Below are positions 37,238 through 45,749 of a DNA stretch of 64,000 nucleotides, piece after piece. Under the pieces are notes generated by a model. It ran no database searches. It was not told the origin of the DNA and saw only the letters and a list, made by a program, of their open reading frames with translations. The DNA comes from Bifidobacterium pseudolongum subsp. globosum (GTDB taxonomy: Bacteria > Actinomycetota > Actinomycetes > Actinomycetales > Bifidobacteriaceae). Numbering within the stretch: position 1 is the stretch's first letter; each line of letters starts with the position of its first letter. The DNA lies in assembly GCF_000741295.1 (NCBI RefSeq), contig NZ_JGZG01000005.1, forward strand, positions 434,001 to 498,000, given 5' to 3'. The position numbers were made by a program, and so were the translations under genes.

Positions 37238-37412
37238 AATGCATACTTCTTTGCAATGGATTGCGAAATAGTAATGATTCTGGGGTACGTGCAGCGCTTG
37301 TGGCACCGTCTTGGTCAATACTGTTGCACAACCCCTTTACCAATACGCCGGTGGCGTTCACATGCTGACACCATCCGCGGGATTGCGCCGTCGTGCCGCC
37401 AAGTGATACGCG

Positions 37413-37449
37413 AAGGGGCGCAATGCACACTGGGTGCACTGCGCCCCTT
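37413..37449 (-). terminator. Hairpin terminator after rplY
   Basis: A 16-bp stem (37413-37428 with 37434-37449) with one mismatch that becomes a G-U pair in the minus-strand RNA, 5-base loop, 57 bases beyond the rplY stop. No U-tract. Confidence 0.65.
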
Positions 37450-37505
37450 GATCAGTCATGGTCGTCGCCCCGCCAGCGTCCGCTGTGTGGAACGGCCATG
37501 GGAGA

Positions 37506-38132
37506 TCAGGCTTCCGCGTCGTCCTTCTCGGCGGTGGCCGGAACATCGGCGGGGTTGGCATCGGTGCCGGTTTCGGCGGCCGGGGCCTCTTCAGGCACCT
37601 CGACGGTCACGACGGACTCCTCGAGGCCGTCCATGTCGAGCTCCACGCCCTCCGGCATCACCAGGTCCTTGAGGAAGACCTTGTCGCCTTCGGCCAGGCC
37701 GTTGACGTCCACGACGATGCGCTCGGGCAGGTTGGCCACATCGGCGCGCACCTTGAGCTCCTGGATGTCGACGAACGCGATGGCCGCGCCCTTCGGCGTG
37801 CCGTCGACGAACACCGGCACCTCGACGTCGATCTTCTCGCCGGCCTTGACCTCGTAGAAGTCAACGTGCTCGACGATGCGCTTGACGGGGTTGCGCTGCA
37901 CGTCCTTGACGACAGCCAGGCGGCTTTCGTCGCCGAACTTGAGGGTGATGAGCGCGTTCGTGTGGCGCAGGGCCAGCGTGGTGTCCTTCATCGGCAGCTT
38001 CAGGTAGACCGGCTGCTCGCCACCCGCGTACACGGTGGCCGGGATTTCCTTGGCGACGCGCATGCGGCGGGCCGGGCCCTTGCCGAATTCGGTACGCAGT
38101 TCGCCTTCAAGCACGATGGTGTTGTTTGCCAT
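37506..38132 (-). CDS. rplY: 50S ribosomal protein L25 (general stress protein Ctc form)
   Basis: A 208-residue protein made of the N-terminal 5S rRNA-binding L25 domain (residues about 1-92) and the C-terminal TL5/Ctc domain (about 100-185), ending in a Pro/Ala/Glu-rich acidic tail. It is longer than E. coli L25 (94 residues) but normal for actinobacteria. The start has AAGGAG upstream. Monocistronic. Confidence 0.95.
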   Translation of the reverse strand: MANNTIVLEGELRTEFGKGPARRMRVAKEIPATVYAGGEQPVYLKLPMKDTTLALRHTNALITLKFGDESRLAVVKDVQRNPVKRIVEHVDFYEVKAGEKIDVEVPVFVDGTPKGAAIAFVDIQELKVRADVANLPERIVVDVNGLAEGDKVFLKDLVMPEGVELDMDGLEESVVTVEVPEEAPAAETGTDANPADVPATAEKDDAEA

Positions 38133-38387
38133 AATCGGTTCTCCTTAGACGGTTCGTGTTCAGCTCCGGCGTCCCCCACGCCAAAGTTCCCCCACACGCA
38201 TCCGGGAAGGACCTTCACGCCGAGTCGATAACGGAAACGGCGCGCCGCCGCTTCCCTCGCCAAAGCAACTTGCTCACCATAGCCCTCCCCGCCGACAAGC
38301 GCCGCCCAGTACGCCCCACGTCAAAGCCGCATACCGCCGGCGCCACTGCGTGGCGCAGCCGCTACAATGACTGCTTGGAGGCATGCC

Positions 38388-39398
38388 ATGACACAACAAG
38401 ACCCGACCCATCGTTCACGTGCACCCCGCATCGCCGCGATCGCGGCAAGTGCGGGCGCCGCGGTCGCCGTGGGGACCATCGCCGGCATCGGCGCCGCACT
38501 GTGTTCGATCGTGTTCGACACCGAGTACCCCAACTCCACGTTTGCGCACAAGCGCAATGACCGGTTACACCATGCCCCCCTGGCGCAATACCACGACAAG
38601 GCGGCGAGCACGTGGTTCGGGGAATCAGGCCAGCCCGTATCGCTGCGCACCCATGACGGACTGATGCTGCACGGCTGGCGGTTCGACCCCGACACCGCAC
38701 GGCCCGCCGCGCATTGCTACGCCATATGCATGCACGGATATACGGGCGAACCGATGGAGATGGCACCGTGGGCATACCATTATGCGCGCCGCGGCTTCAC
38801 GGTGCTCGTGCCGGCCCAACGTGGGCATGGCGACAGCGAAGGCCGGTTCGTGACGATGGGATACATGGAACACCGTGACCTGATGCAGTGGGTGAACGCC
38901 ATCGTGGCGCATGATCCGCAGGCGCGCATCCTCTTGGACGGCAATTCCATGGGCGCGGCCACGGTGTTGCTGGCATGCGCCGACCCGCGGTTGGCGCCCA
39001 ATGTGGTCGCCGCGGTCGCGAACAGCGCCTATGCGAGCCTGGCCAGCCAACTCGAGATGACCGTGGCCTCGTTGCTGCACGCCCCCGCATGGACGGTCAA
39101 ACCCGTGGTGGCCTGCGCGAGCCTGTGGAACAAGCTGCGTCTTGGGTTCAGCTTCACAGACGTTTCCCCGCTCAATGCCGTGCGGCATATGCGCATCCCC
39201 GTGCTGTTCACCCATGGTATGGACGACACGATCGTCTCCCCCACGTGCGCCCGCACGCTGTACGAGGCATGCGCCAGCAACGATGCGACACTGCTCGAAG
39301 TACCGGGCGCCATACACACCGCGGAATTCGCGGTGGCGCCGGACCTGTATTGGAATGCCGTCGATTCGTTCATTGACCGTCTGTTCCCGTTGCATTGA
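38388..39398 (+). CDS. Alpha/beta hydrolase, probably membrane-anchored
   Basis: A 336-residue protein. Residues about 15-40 are a hydrophobic Ala/Gly-rich segment, a likely signal anchor. The hydrolase fold follows: HGYTGEPMEM (oxyanion region), nucleophile GNSMGA, acid HGMDDTIV and base IHTAEF, so the Ser-Asp-His triad is complete. Substrate unknown; this resembles the esterase/BAAT-like hydrolases common in Firmicutes and bifidobacteria. A -10 box TACAAT lies at 38363-38368 and GGAGG precedes the ATG at 38388, giving a very short leader. Confidence 0.9.
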   Translation: MTQQDPTHRSRAPRIAAIAASAGAAVAVGTIAGIGAALCSIVFDTEYPNSTFAHKRNDRLHHAPLAQYHDKAASTWFGESGQPVSLRTHDGLMLHGWRFDPDTARPAAHCYAICMHGYTGEPMEMAPWAYHYARRGFTVLVPAQRGHGDSEGRFVTMGYMEHRDLMQWVNAIVAHDPQARILLDGNSMGAATVLLACADPRLAPNVVAAVANSAYASLASQLEMTVASLLHAPAWTVKPVVACASLWNKLRLGFSFTDVSPLNAVRHMRIPVLFTHGMDDTIVSPTCARTLYEACASNDATLLEVPGAIHTAEFAVAPDLYWNAVDSFIDRLFPLH

Positions 39399-39405
39399 AC
39401 CCAGC

Positions 39406-39458
39406 CGGGTATGGGAAGGCCCCATCCGGATCATCCGGATGGGGCCTTCCCATACCCG
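39406..39458. terminator. 25-bp perfect hairpin between convergent genes (hydrolase and pntB)
   Basis: Perfectly complementary arms 39406-39430 and 39434-39458 around a 3-base loop, between the two converging stop codons. No U-tract on either strand; probably a bidirectional terminator. Confidence 0.75.
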
Positions 39459-39486
39459 CCATGCAGATGGGTCCGCACGGCCTTCG

Positions 39487-40902
39487 TCAGTCAAGCAGTT
39501 CCTTGACGGCCGCGATGACGGCCTGCAGGCCGGCCTTCGCGTCACCGAAGAGCATCTGCGTGTTGTCTTCGAAATACAGTTCGTTCTCGATGCCCGCGTA
39601 GCCCCGGCCGCGGCCGCGCTTCATCACGACGACATTCTGCGACTTGTCGACGTCAAGGATGGGCATGCCCGAAACCGGGGTGCCGGGCTTGCGCGCCGCC
39701 GGGTTCGTCACGTCGTTCGCACCGACGACGAGCGAGACGTTCGCGCTCGGGAACTGCGGATTGATGTCGTCGAGGTCCACGAGCTCGTCGTACGGCACGT
39801 TCGCCTCGGCGAGCAGCACGTTCATGTGGCCGGGCATACGGCCGGCGACCGGGTGGATCGCGTATTCGACCTCGACACCATGCTCCTTGAGCAGTTCGCC
39901 GAGGTCGGCGAGCTCACGCTGGGCCTGCGCCTGGGCGAGACCGAAGCCGGGCACGAAGATGACCTTATCGGCGTACACGAGCTGCACGGCCACGTCGTCC
40001 GCCGTGGTCTCCTTCATCGTGCCTTCAGGGCCGTCCGCAGCGCCCGTGGACGCATCCGAACCGCCGAAACCGCCGGCGAGCACCGACATGAGCGGACGGT
40101 TCATGGCCTGGCTCATCAGCACCGAAAGCGTCACACCAGCGGCGCCCACGAGCGCGCCGGCCACGATGAGCGCGACGTTGTCGATCGCCAGGCCGCTCAT
40201 CGCCACGGCGGTGCCGGTGCACGCGTTGAGCACGGAGATGACGACCGGCATGTCAGCGCCGCCGATCGGAATGACGAACACGAGGCCATAGCACAGGGCG
40301 AACACAGTGGTCAGGACCGACCACAGCAGGCGCTGTTCGGGGAAGACGCACAGCATCACGAACGAGGCGAGCATGAGCACGATGAAGAGCACGTTCCACA
40401 CGCTCTTGCCGGGCAGGCGCATCTTCTTGACGAAGCCGATGCCCTGCAGCTTGCCGGCCGCGATGAGCGAACCGGTGAAGGTGACCGAGCCGATCATGAC
40501 GCCGAGGCCGGCGGTGATGAGCACCACGAGGTTCGGCGTATGGTCGGAGGCCAGAATGTCGTTGAGCGCGACGAGGGCCGCCGCGCCACCGCCCACCGTG
40601 TTGAACACGGAGACGAGCTGCGGCATGTCGGTCATCTTGACCTTCTTCGCGGAGACGACGCCGGCGATGGCGCCGACCGCGATGCCGGCGATGAGCAGGC
40701 CGACGGCGATCCAGTTATAGCCGCCTGTGACGAACAGCTTGATGAACGCCATGGCCACGGCGAGGACCATGCCCGCCGCGGAGATGAAGTTGCCCTTGCG
40801 CGCGGTCTTCGGGGAGTTCATGTAATGCAGGCCCATGACGAACATGACCGAGGCCAGCACATAGACGAACCAAGCGACGATATCGATGGGTGTTGCGGTC
40901 AT
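39487..40902 (-). CDS. pntB: NAD(P) transhydrogenase subunit beta
   Basis: A 471-residue membrane protein. About nine hydrophobic segments fill residues 5-270 (membrane domain II), followed by the NADP(H)-binding domain III with IFVPGFGLAQAQAQ, AIHPVAGRMPGHMNVLLAE and VVVMKRGRGRGYAG. Together with the two alpha subunits it couples proton entry to NADPH formation. Its start overlaps the stop of the preceding subunit gene by one base. Confidence 0.96.
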   Translation of the reverse strand: MTATPIDIVAWFVYVLASVMFVMGLHYMNSPKTARKGNFISAAGMVLAVAMAFIKLFVTGGYNWIAVGLLIAGIAVGAIAGVVSAKKVKMTDMPQLVSVFNTVGGGAAALVALNDILASDHTPNLVVLITAGLGVMIGSVTFTGSLIAAGKLQGIGFVKKMRLPGKSVWNVLFIVLMLASFVMLCVFPEQRLLWSVLTTVFALCYGLVFVIPIGGADMPVVISVLNACTGTAVAMSGLAIDNVALIVAGALVGAAGVTLSVLMSQAMNRPLMSVLAGGFGGSDASTGAADGPEGTMKETTADDVAVQLVYADKVIFVPGFGLAQAQAQRELADLGELLKEHGVEVEYAIHPVAGRMPGHMNVLLAEANVPYDELVDLDDINPQFPSANVSLVVGANDVTNPAARKPGTPVSGMPILDVDKSQNVVVMKRGRGRGYAGIENELYFEDNTQMLFGDAKAGLQAVIAAVKELLD

Positions 40903-41204
40903 TACTTATTGCCTCCCTTGTCTTTCTTGTCGCTCTTGAACATCTCGAGCATGCGGTCGGTGACCACGTAGCCGCCCACGACGTTCATGGTGCCCAGTAC
41001 GGCGGCCAGGAAGATGAACACGTATGACAGCGGCGAATTCGCTTCGGCGGCCACAATGACCACACCGACGATCACGATGCCGTGGATGGAGTTGGCGCCC
41101 GACATGAGCGGCGTATGCAGCGTGGCCGGGACCTTGCCGATGACCTCGATGCCGATGAGCAGCGCAAGGATGAACAGGGTGATGGAAACTACGAGCTCAG
41201 GCAT
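40902..41204 (-). CDS. pntAB: NAD(P) transhydrogenase subunit alpha part 2
   Basis: A 100-residue membrane protein with three hydrophobic segments, equivalent to the C-terminal membrane part of E. coli PntA. The conserved GANSIHGIVIVG and LNVVGGYVVTDRML-like ending (TMNVVGGYVVTDRMLEMF) are visible. It forms the transhydrogenase with the genes on both sides; it starts 3 bases after the pntAA stop. Confidence 0.95.
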   Translation of the reverse strand: MPELVVSITLFILALLIGIEVIGKVPATLHTPLMSGANSIHGIVIVGVVIVAAEANSPLSYVFIFLAAVLGTMNVVGGYVVTDRMLEMFKSDKKDKGGNK

Positions 41205-41206
41205 GG

Positions 41207-42346
41207 TTACTCTCCCTTCGATGCCGTGGCGGCGCCCGCGACGACCATGGCGGCGTCGATCTCGTCAGCCGGATCGACGACGAGCGCGCCGTCCTTGATG
41301 AAATGCACGAGGATGTCGGCCACGTTGCGGCTGAGCAGATTCGACGCGGTCGTGCTGACCTCGCTCGCCAGATACGGTGCGCCGATGACGGTCACGCCGC
41401 CGTCGGTGACGTGTGTGCCGACTTCGGAACCCTCGACGTTGCCGCCGAGGTCGCTTGCCGCGCAATCGACGATCACGGCGCCGCGGTGCAGCCCCTCGAC
41501 ACCGCGTGCGGTGAGCAGCATCGGCGGCTTGCGGCCAGGAACCTTGGCGGTGGTGATGATGATGTCGAATCCGGCTGCCTTCTCGTCGACGGCGGCCTGC
41601 TGCTGCGCCTGCTCCTCGGCGGTCAACGCGCGCGCGTAGCCGCCTTCGCCCTGGCCTTTCGAGAAGTCGAGGCCCAGGTCGAGGAACTTGGCGCCGAGCG
41701 ACTCGACCTCGTCCTTGGAGGCCGGGCGCACGTCGTACGCGGTCACGACCGCACCGAGGCGCTTGGCGGTGCCGATGGCCTGCAGGCCGGCGATGCCGGC
41801 GCCGAGCACGAGCACCTTGGCCGGGCGGATCGTGCCGGCGGCGGTCGTCATCATCGGCAGGAACGAGCCGTAGGCGTTGGCGGCCACGAGCGCCGCCTTG
41901 TAGCCCATCACCGAATTCTGCGAGGTCATCTCATCCATCGACTGCGCCGCGCTCAGCTGGCGGGGCAGTCGTTCGATCGCGACGGCGGTGAGGCCCGCCT
42001 TGGCGAGCCGCTCCACATAGTCGGCGTCGGTGAACGACCCGAGCATGCCGATGACCCATGTGCCCGGCTTCATGCGGGCAATCAGGTCGTCGGACGGGCG
42101 GTCGACGAACCCGAGCGCGTCCGCCTGCCCAAGGATCGTGGCGGCGTCGGTGACCTGTGCGCCCGCCGCCTCATAATCCGCATCCGTGTAATCGGAAGCC
42201 GCGCCTGCACCGTGTTCGATGAGTGCGGTCACTCCTGACTTGCGCAACCGTGCCACGATGTCCGGCGTCAACGCGACGCGCGACTCGTGTTCCGACGTCT
42301 CATTGAAGACGCCGAAGACCACAGTGCCTTCTGGTAGTTCGGCCAT
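41207..42346 (-). CDS. pntAA: NAD(P) transhydrogenase subunit alpha part 1
   Basis: A 379-residue soluble NAD(H)-binding subunit (domain I). The Rossmann motif is VLVLGAGIAGLQAIGTAKRLG with the acidic end AYDVRP; here only VLVLGAGIAGLQAIG need be noted. RQLSAAQSMDEMTSQNSVMGY is the conserved region near the interface (RAQSMD type). The ATG at 42346 has AAAGGG upstream. The three-gene layout (pntAA-pntAB-pntB) is typical of actinobacteria and alphaproteobacteria, unlike the two-gene form in E. coli. Confidence 0.95.
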   Translation of the reverse strand: MAELPEGTVVFGVFNETSEHESRVALTPDIVARLRKSGVTALIEHGAGAASDYTDADYEAAGAQVTDAATILGQADALGFVDRPSDDLIARMKPGTWVIGMLGSFTDADYVERLAKAGLTAVAIERLPRQLSAAQSMDEMTSQNSVMGYKAALVAANAYGSFLPMMTTAAGTIRPAKVLVLGAGIAGLQAIGTAKRLGAVVTAYDVRPASKDEVESLGAKFLDLGLDFSKGQGEGGYARALTAEEQAQQQAAVDEKAAGFDIIITTAKVPGRKPPMLLTARGVEGLHRGAVIVDCAASDLGGNVEGSEVGTHVTDGGVTVIGAPYLASEVSTTASNLLSRNVADILVHFIKDGALVVDPADEIDAAMVVAGAATASKGE

Positions 42347-42608
42347 GTGAACCCTTTCTATGCATCCCGCCCTGCGCGGGATGGTGAACATACAGCGTTC
42401 CAGTGTAATGAAACACCGCCCTAGCGGCGCTGGGCGTCCATCTTTCGAATACGCGGCGGTCATCATGGGGCCGTGATATGTGTGCCGTGGCGCTCGACGC
42501 TGTGTATGAACATGCCCCGTTCCTACGTAAGCGTAAGGTGACGCGACCCGCGAAAACGGCTACACTTCAGGTAGAAAACGCTTTTATCAGTGGGTGTAAG
42601 GAGTTCAT
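42347..42608. promoter_or_regulatory. Divergent promoter region between pntAA and the acyl-CoA synthetase gene
   Basis: 262 bases with no gene. On the plus strand TACACT (42561-42566) is a possible -10 box, followed by GAAAACGCTTTT at 42574-42585, which looks like a LacI-family half-symmetric operator. GTAAGGAG precedes the synthetase ATG. All of this is tentative. Confidence 0.3.
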
Positions 42609-44663
42609 ATGTCCATTTTCTCTTCAGTCAAGGAACACGCTTCCGACGTCACACAACGCGTGTTGCAGTTGGGCAGCGACTTCCGCCACCCCATCAGCAG
42701 CAAAGACGACGAACCCGATTACGTCGACCCTGAGGAGCAGGTGCAGCACCACAATTACGAGGACCTGCCGCACGTCGATTTCTGGGGGCCGGACCGCCCG
42801 ACGACGACGTTCATCGACGCCGACTCCACGTTCATCACCGCGAGCACGCAGGGCAACGACCCGCTGCCCGACGATTTCAATGTGTACCGCATCTACGAGG
42901 ACCGCGCCTCGCGCATGGGCGACGAACCGCTCTACACCTACAAGGAGAACGGCGAATGGGTCTCGAAGACCGCCTCGGAGACGCTTGAGGACATTCGCGC
43001 CGTGGCCAAGGGCCTGCTCCACTTGGGCCTGAAGAAAGGCGACGGCGTGGCGTTCATGTGCCACACCTCGTACGCGTGGGACGTGTTCGACGCGGCGGTG
43101 CTCGCCGTCGGCGGCGTCCTCGCCACCGTCTACGACACCGATTCCGCCGAGCAGATCCGCAACATCGTCAACAACGCCGACGCCACGCTGCTGATGGTCG
43201 AAACGCGCGACATGCTCGTCAAGGCCGCACTCGCCAAAGACGAATGCCCCACGCTCAAGCACATCATGTGCCTCGAGAACGGCGCGCTCGACGAGCTTGT
43301 GACCTATGGCAAGCAGGTCAAGGACGTGGATCTCGACAAGCGCATCAACTCGGTCAAGAAGACCGACCTGTGCTCGATCGTGTACACCTCCGGTTCCACA
43401 TCGACGCCGAAGGGCGTGGAGATGACGCACGCGCATTACTGCTCGACCGCCACCAACCTGCCCGATTACATGCCGGAACTGCTGCATAACAAGAAGAACC
43501 GTGTGCTGCTGTTCCTGCCGCAGGCGCATTCATTCGCGCGCGCGATCAACTACATCTGCGTGGCGAGCGAGATCCACATCTACATCGCCAACGGCATCAA
43601 GACGCTCACCTCCGACCTCAAGGTGGCCCGCCCGCACATCATGATCGTGGTGCCACGTGTGCTGGAGAAGGTGTACAACGCCGCTTCGCAAAAGGCCGGC
43701 AACGGTCCCAAGGGCCGTGTGTTCGCCGCTTCCGTGGTGGCCGCGCAGAAGTACATGGAGGAGCTGAGCACGCGCGGCAAGGCCAGCCGTTTCGCCACGG
43801 CGCGCCGCAACGCATTCGACCCGATCGTCTACTCGCAGATCCGCGACGTGCTCGGCGGCAACGCCAAGTGGATCGTGACCGGCGGCGCACCGCTCGACCC
43901 GAACCTCATGGCGTTCTTCCGCGGTGCCGGCATACCCGTCTATGAGGGCTACGGCCTGACCGAGACCACGGCGCCGTGCGCGTTCAACCCGCTGGGAGTG
44001 CCCTACCATCAGGGTTCCGTGGGCATCCCCTTCCCCGGATTCCAGGTGCGCATCGGCGACGGCAACGAGATCCAGGTCAAGGGCACGGCCGTGTTCCCCC
44101 GATACCACAAGAACGAGGAGGCCACCGAGACCTCGTTCACCCCGGACGGCTGGTACGCGACCGGCGATCTGGGGCGTCTCGACGACGACGGGTTCCTCTA
44201 CATCATCGGCCGCAAAAAGGACCTCATCATCACCGCCGGCGGCAAGAACGTCTCCCCCGGCCCGATGGAGGAGGTCATCCAGCGTGCGCCGTTCGTCTCG
44301 CAGGCACTCGTGCTCGGCGACAAGCGCCCGTTCATCTCGGCCCTCATCACACTCGACGAGGAATCGCTGCGCCCATGGCTCACCAAGAAGGGCCTCAACG
44401 CCGACATGACGATGGACGAGGCCGCCACGAACCCCGTGGTGCGCGCCGAGGTCCAGAAGTGGGTCGACAAGGCCAATGAGGGTGTCTCCCGCGCGGAGTC
44501 CGTGCGCAAGTTCATCATCCTGCCTGAGGAGTTCACACAGGAGAACGGCCTGATGACCGCGTCGATGAAGATCATCCGCCCGAAGGTCATCAAGCGGTAC
44601 GCCGACCTGCTCAACACGCAGATGTACACGTCGCGCAAGCCCGACGGCCAGCGCAACAGCTGA
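42609..44663 (+). CDS. Long-chain fatty-acid-CoA ligase (AMP-binding)
   Basis: A 684-residue ANL-superfamily enzyme that activates fatty acids to acyl-CoA through an acyl-AMP. The P-loop is YTSGSTSTPKGVEMTH, the adenine motif is YEGYGLTETT, and the hinge motif is WYATGDLGRLDDDGFLYI followed by GRKKDLIITAGGKNVSP. Actinobacterial FadD15-like. The ATG at 42609 has AAGGAG upstream. Likely role in membrane lipid synthesis from scavenged fatty acids, since bifidobacteria do not beta-oxidise (inference). Confidence 0.94.
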   Translation: MSIFSSVKEHASDVTQRVLQLGSDFRHPISSKDDEPDYVDPEEQVQHHNYEDLPHVDFWGPDRPTTTFIDADSTFITASTQGNDPLPDDFNVYRIYEDRASRMGDEPLYTYKENGEWVSKTASETLEDIRAVAKGLLHLGLKKGDGVAFMCHTSYAWDVFDAAVLAVGGVLATVYDTDSAEQIRNIVNNADATLLMVETRDMLVKAALAKDECPTLKHIMCLENGALDELVTYGKQVKDVDLDKRINSVKKTDLCSIVYTSGSTSTPKGVEMTHAHYCSTATNLPDYMPELLHNKKNRVLLFLPQAHSFARAINYICVASEIHIYIANGIKTLTSDLKVARPHIMIVVPRVLEKVYNAASQKAGNGPKGRVFAASVVAAQKYMEELSTRGKASRFATARRNAFDPIVYSQIRDVLGGNAKWIVTGGAPLDPNLMAFFRGAGIPVYEGYGLTETTAPCAFNPLGVPYHQGSVGIPFPGFQVRIGDGNEIQVKGTAVFPRYHKNEEATETSFTPDGWYATGDLGRLDDDGFLYIIGRKKDLIITAGGKNVSPGPMEEVIQRAPFVSQALVLGDKRPFISALITLDEESLRPWLTKKGLNADMTMDEAATNPVVRAEVQKWVDKANEGVSRAESVRKFIILPEEFTQENGLMTASMKIIRPKVIKRYADLLNTQMYTSRKPDGQRNS

Positions 44664-44677
44664 CGCATCCCGGGTAC

Positions 44678-44745
44678 ACTGACTGGGTATATGGAGCGGC
44701 CGCCGGTGCATCTGCACCGGCGGCCGCTCCATATACCCAGTCAGT
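44678..44745. terminator. 33-bp perfect palindrome between convergent genes (acyl-CoA synthetase and era)
   Basis: Arms 44678-44710 and 44713-44745 are complementary at all 33 positions with only 2 bases between them. It sits 15 bases after one stop codon and 26 bases from the other. No U-tract on either side. By position a bidirectional terminator, but far longer than needed. Confidence 0.8.
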
Positions 44746-44771
44746 CGCCGTGTCCGTCGTGCGGGCGCATG

Positions 44772-45749
44772 TCAGAACCCCAGACGGTCGAGTTTCTTCG
44801 GATCGGACTGCCAGTTCTTGGCGACCTTGACGTGCAGGTCGAGCTGCGCCTTGGTGCCGACGATGCGGTTGACCGCCGTGCGCAGCTTCTTCTTGACGCG
44901 CACGAGATGCTCGGCCTTGTGCCCGATGATGATCGGCTTCTGCGAATCACGCTCCACATAGATCGAGACGAGCACGCGCGCCTTGCCGTCATACGCCTGC
45001 CCACTCTCGTTGTCGCGCGGGTACTCGATCCCGTCGACGACGACGGCGAGCGAATGTGGCAGTTCGTCGTGCAGCTCCTCGAGGAACGCGCCGCGGATGA
45101 GCTCGGCGATCGTCTCTTCGGGGCGCTCCTCGCTGATCTGCTCCGCCGGATACATCTGCGGACCCTCGGGCAAATGCTCGACGAGCACGTTGCTCACTTC
45201 ACGCAGATTGTCGTCCTTGAGCGCGCTCACCGGCACGATGTCCGCGAACTGCGCGAATTCGTTGACTTCGATGAGCTTGTCGATGAGTTCGGTGCGGTTG
45301 AGCTCGTCGATCTTCGTGACAATCGCGATGAGCGGCACCTTCCACGTGAACCCGCCGTCGGCGTTCTTCGTGGCGAACTGGGAGCGCAGACGGCTCAGGA
45401 TGCGCTTGTCGCCGGGGCCGATCTCCTGGTCGGCGGGCAGCAGGAACGCAATCTCGTCGCTGTCGGCGAGCGACTCGTCGACGACGTCGTTGAGGCGCTG
45501 GCCGAGCAGTGTGCGCGGGCGGTGGATGCCGGGGGTGTCGACGAGCACCATCTGTGCGTTGTCGAGCGTCAGCACACCGCGGATCGCCTTGCGCGTCGTC
45601 TCCGGGCGCGACGAGGCGATGGCAATCTGCGTGCCGATCAGCGCGTTGATGAGGGTGGATTTGCCGACGTTCGGCCGGCCGACCACGGCCACGAATCCTG
45701 AGCGGTACGGCGGCCGTGCGGTGATGTCCTGCGGGTCATTGTTCGTCAT
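44772..45749 (-). CDS. era: GTPase Era
   Basis: A 325-residue GTPase for 16S rRNA maturation and 30S assembly. G motifs: GRPNVGKSTLINAL (G1), VDTPGIHRP (G3), TKIDEL (G4), SALKDDN (G5). The C-terminal KH domain includes IIIGHKAEHLVRVKKKLR, which binds the 3' end of 16S rRNA. The start overlaps the end of the corC-like gene by 14 bases. Confidence 0.97.
   Translation of the reverse strand: MTNNDPQDITARPPYRSGFVAVVGRPNVGKSTLINALIGTQIAIASSRPETTRKAIRGVLTLDNAQMVLVDTPGIHRPRTLLGQRLNDVVDESLADSDEIAFLLPADQEIGPGDKRILSRLRSQFATKNADGGFTWKVPLIAIVTKIDELNRTELIDKLIEVNEFAQFADIVPVSALKDDNLREVSNVLVEHLPEGPQMYPAEQISEERPEETIAELIRGAFLEELHDELPHSLAVVVDGIEYPRDNESGQAYDGKARVLVSIYVERDSQKPIIIGHKAEHLVRVKKKLRTAVNRIVGTKAQLDLHVKVAKNWQSDPKKLDRLGF

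Noticed and set aside
38363..38387. Extended leader for the alpha/beta hydrolase
   Set aside because: The -10 box TACAAT and GGAGG are so close to the ATG at 38388 that an upstream start at 38367 cannot be used.
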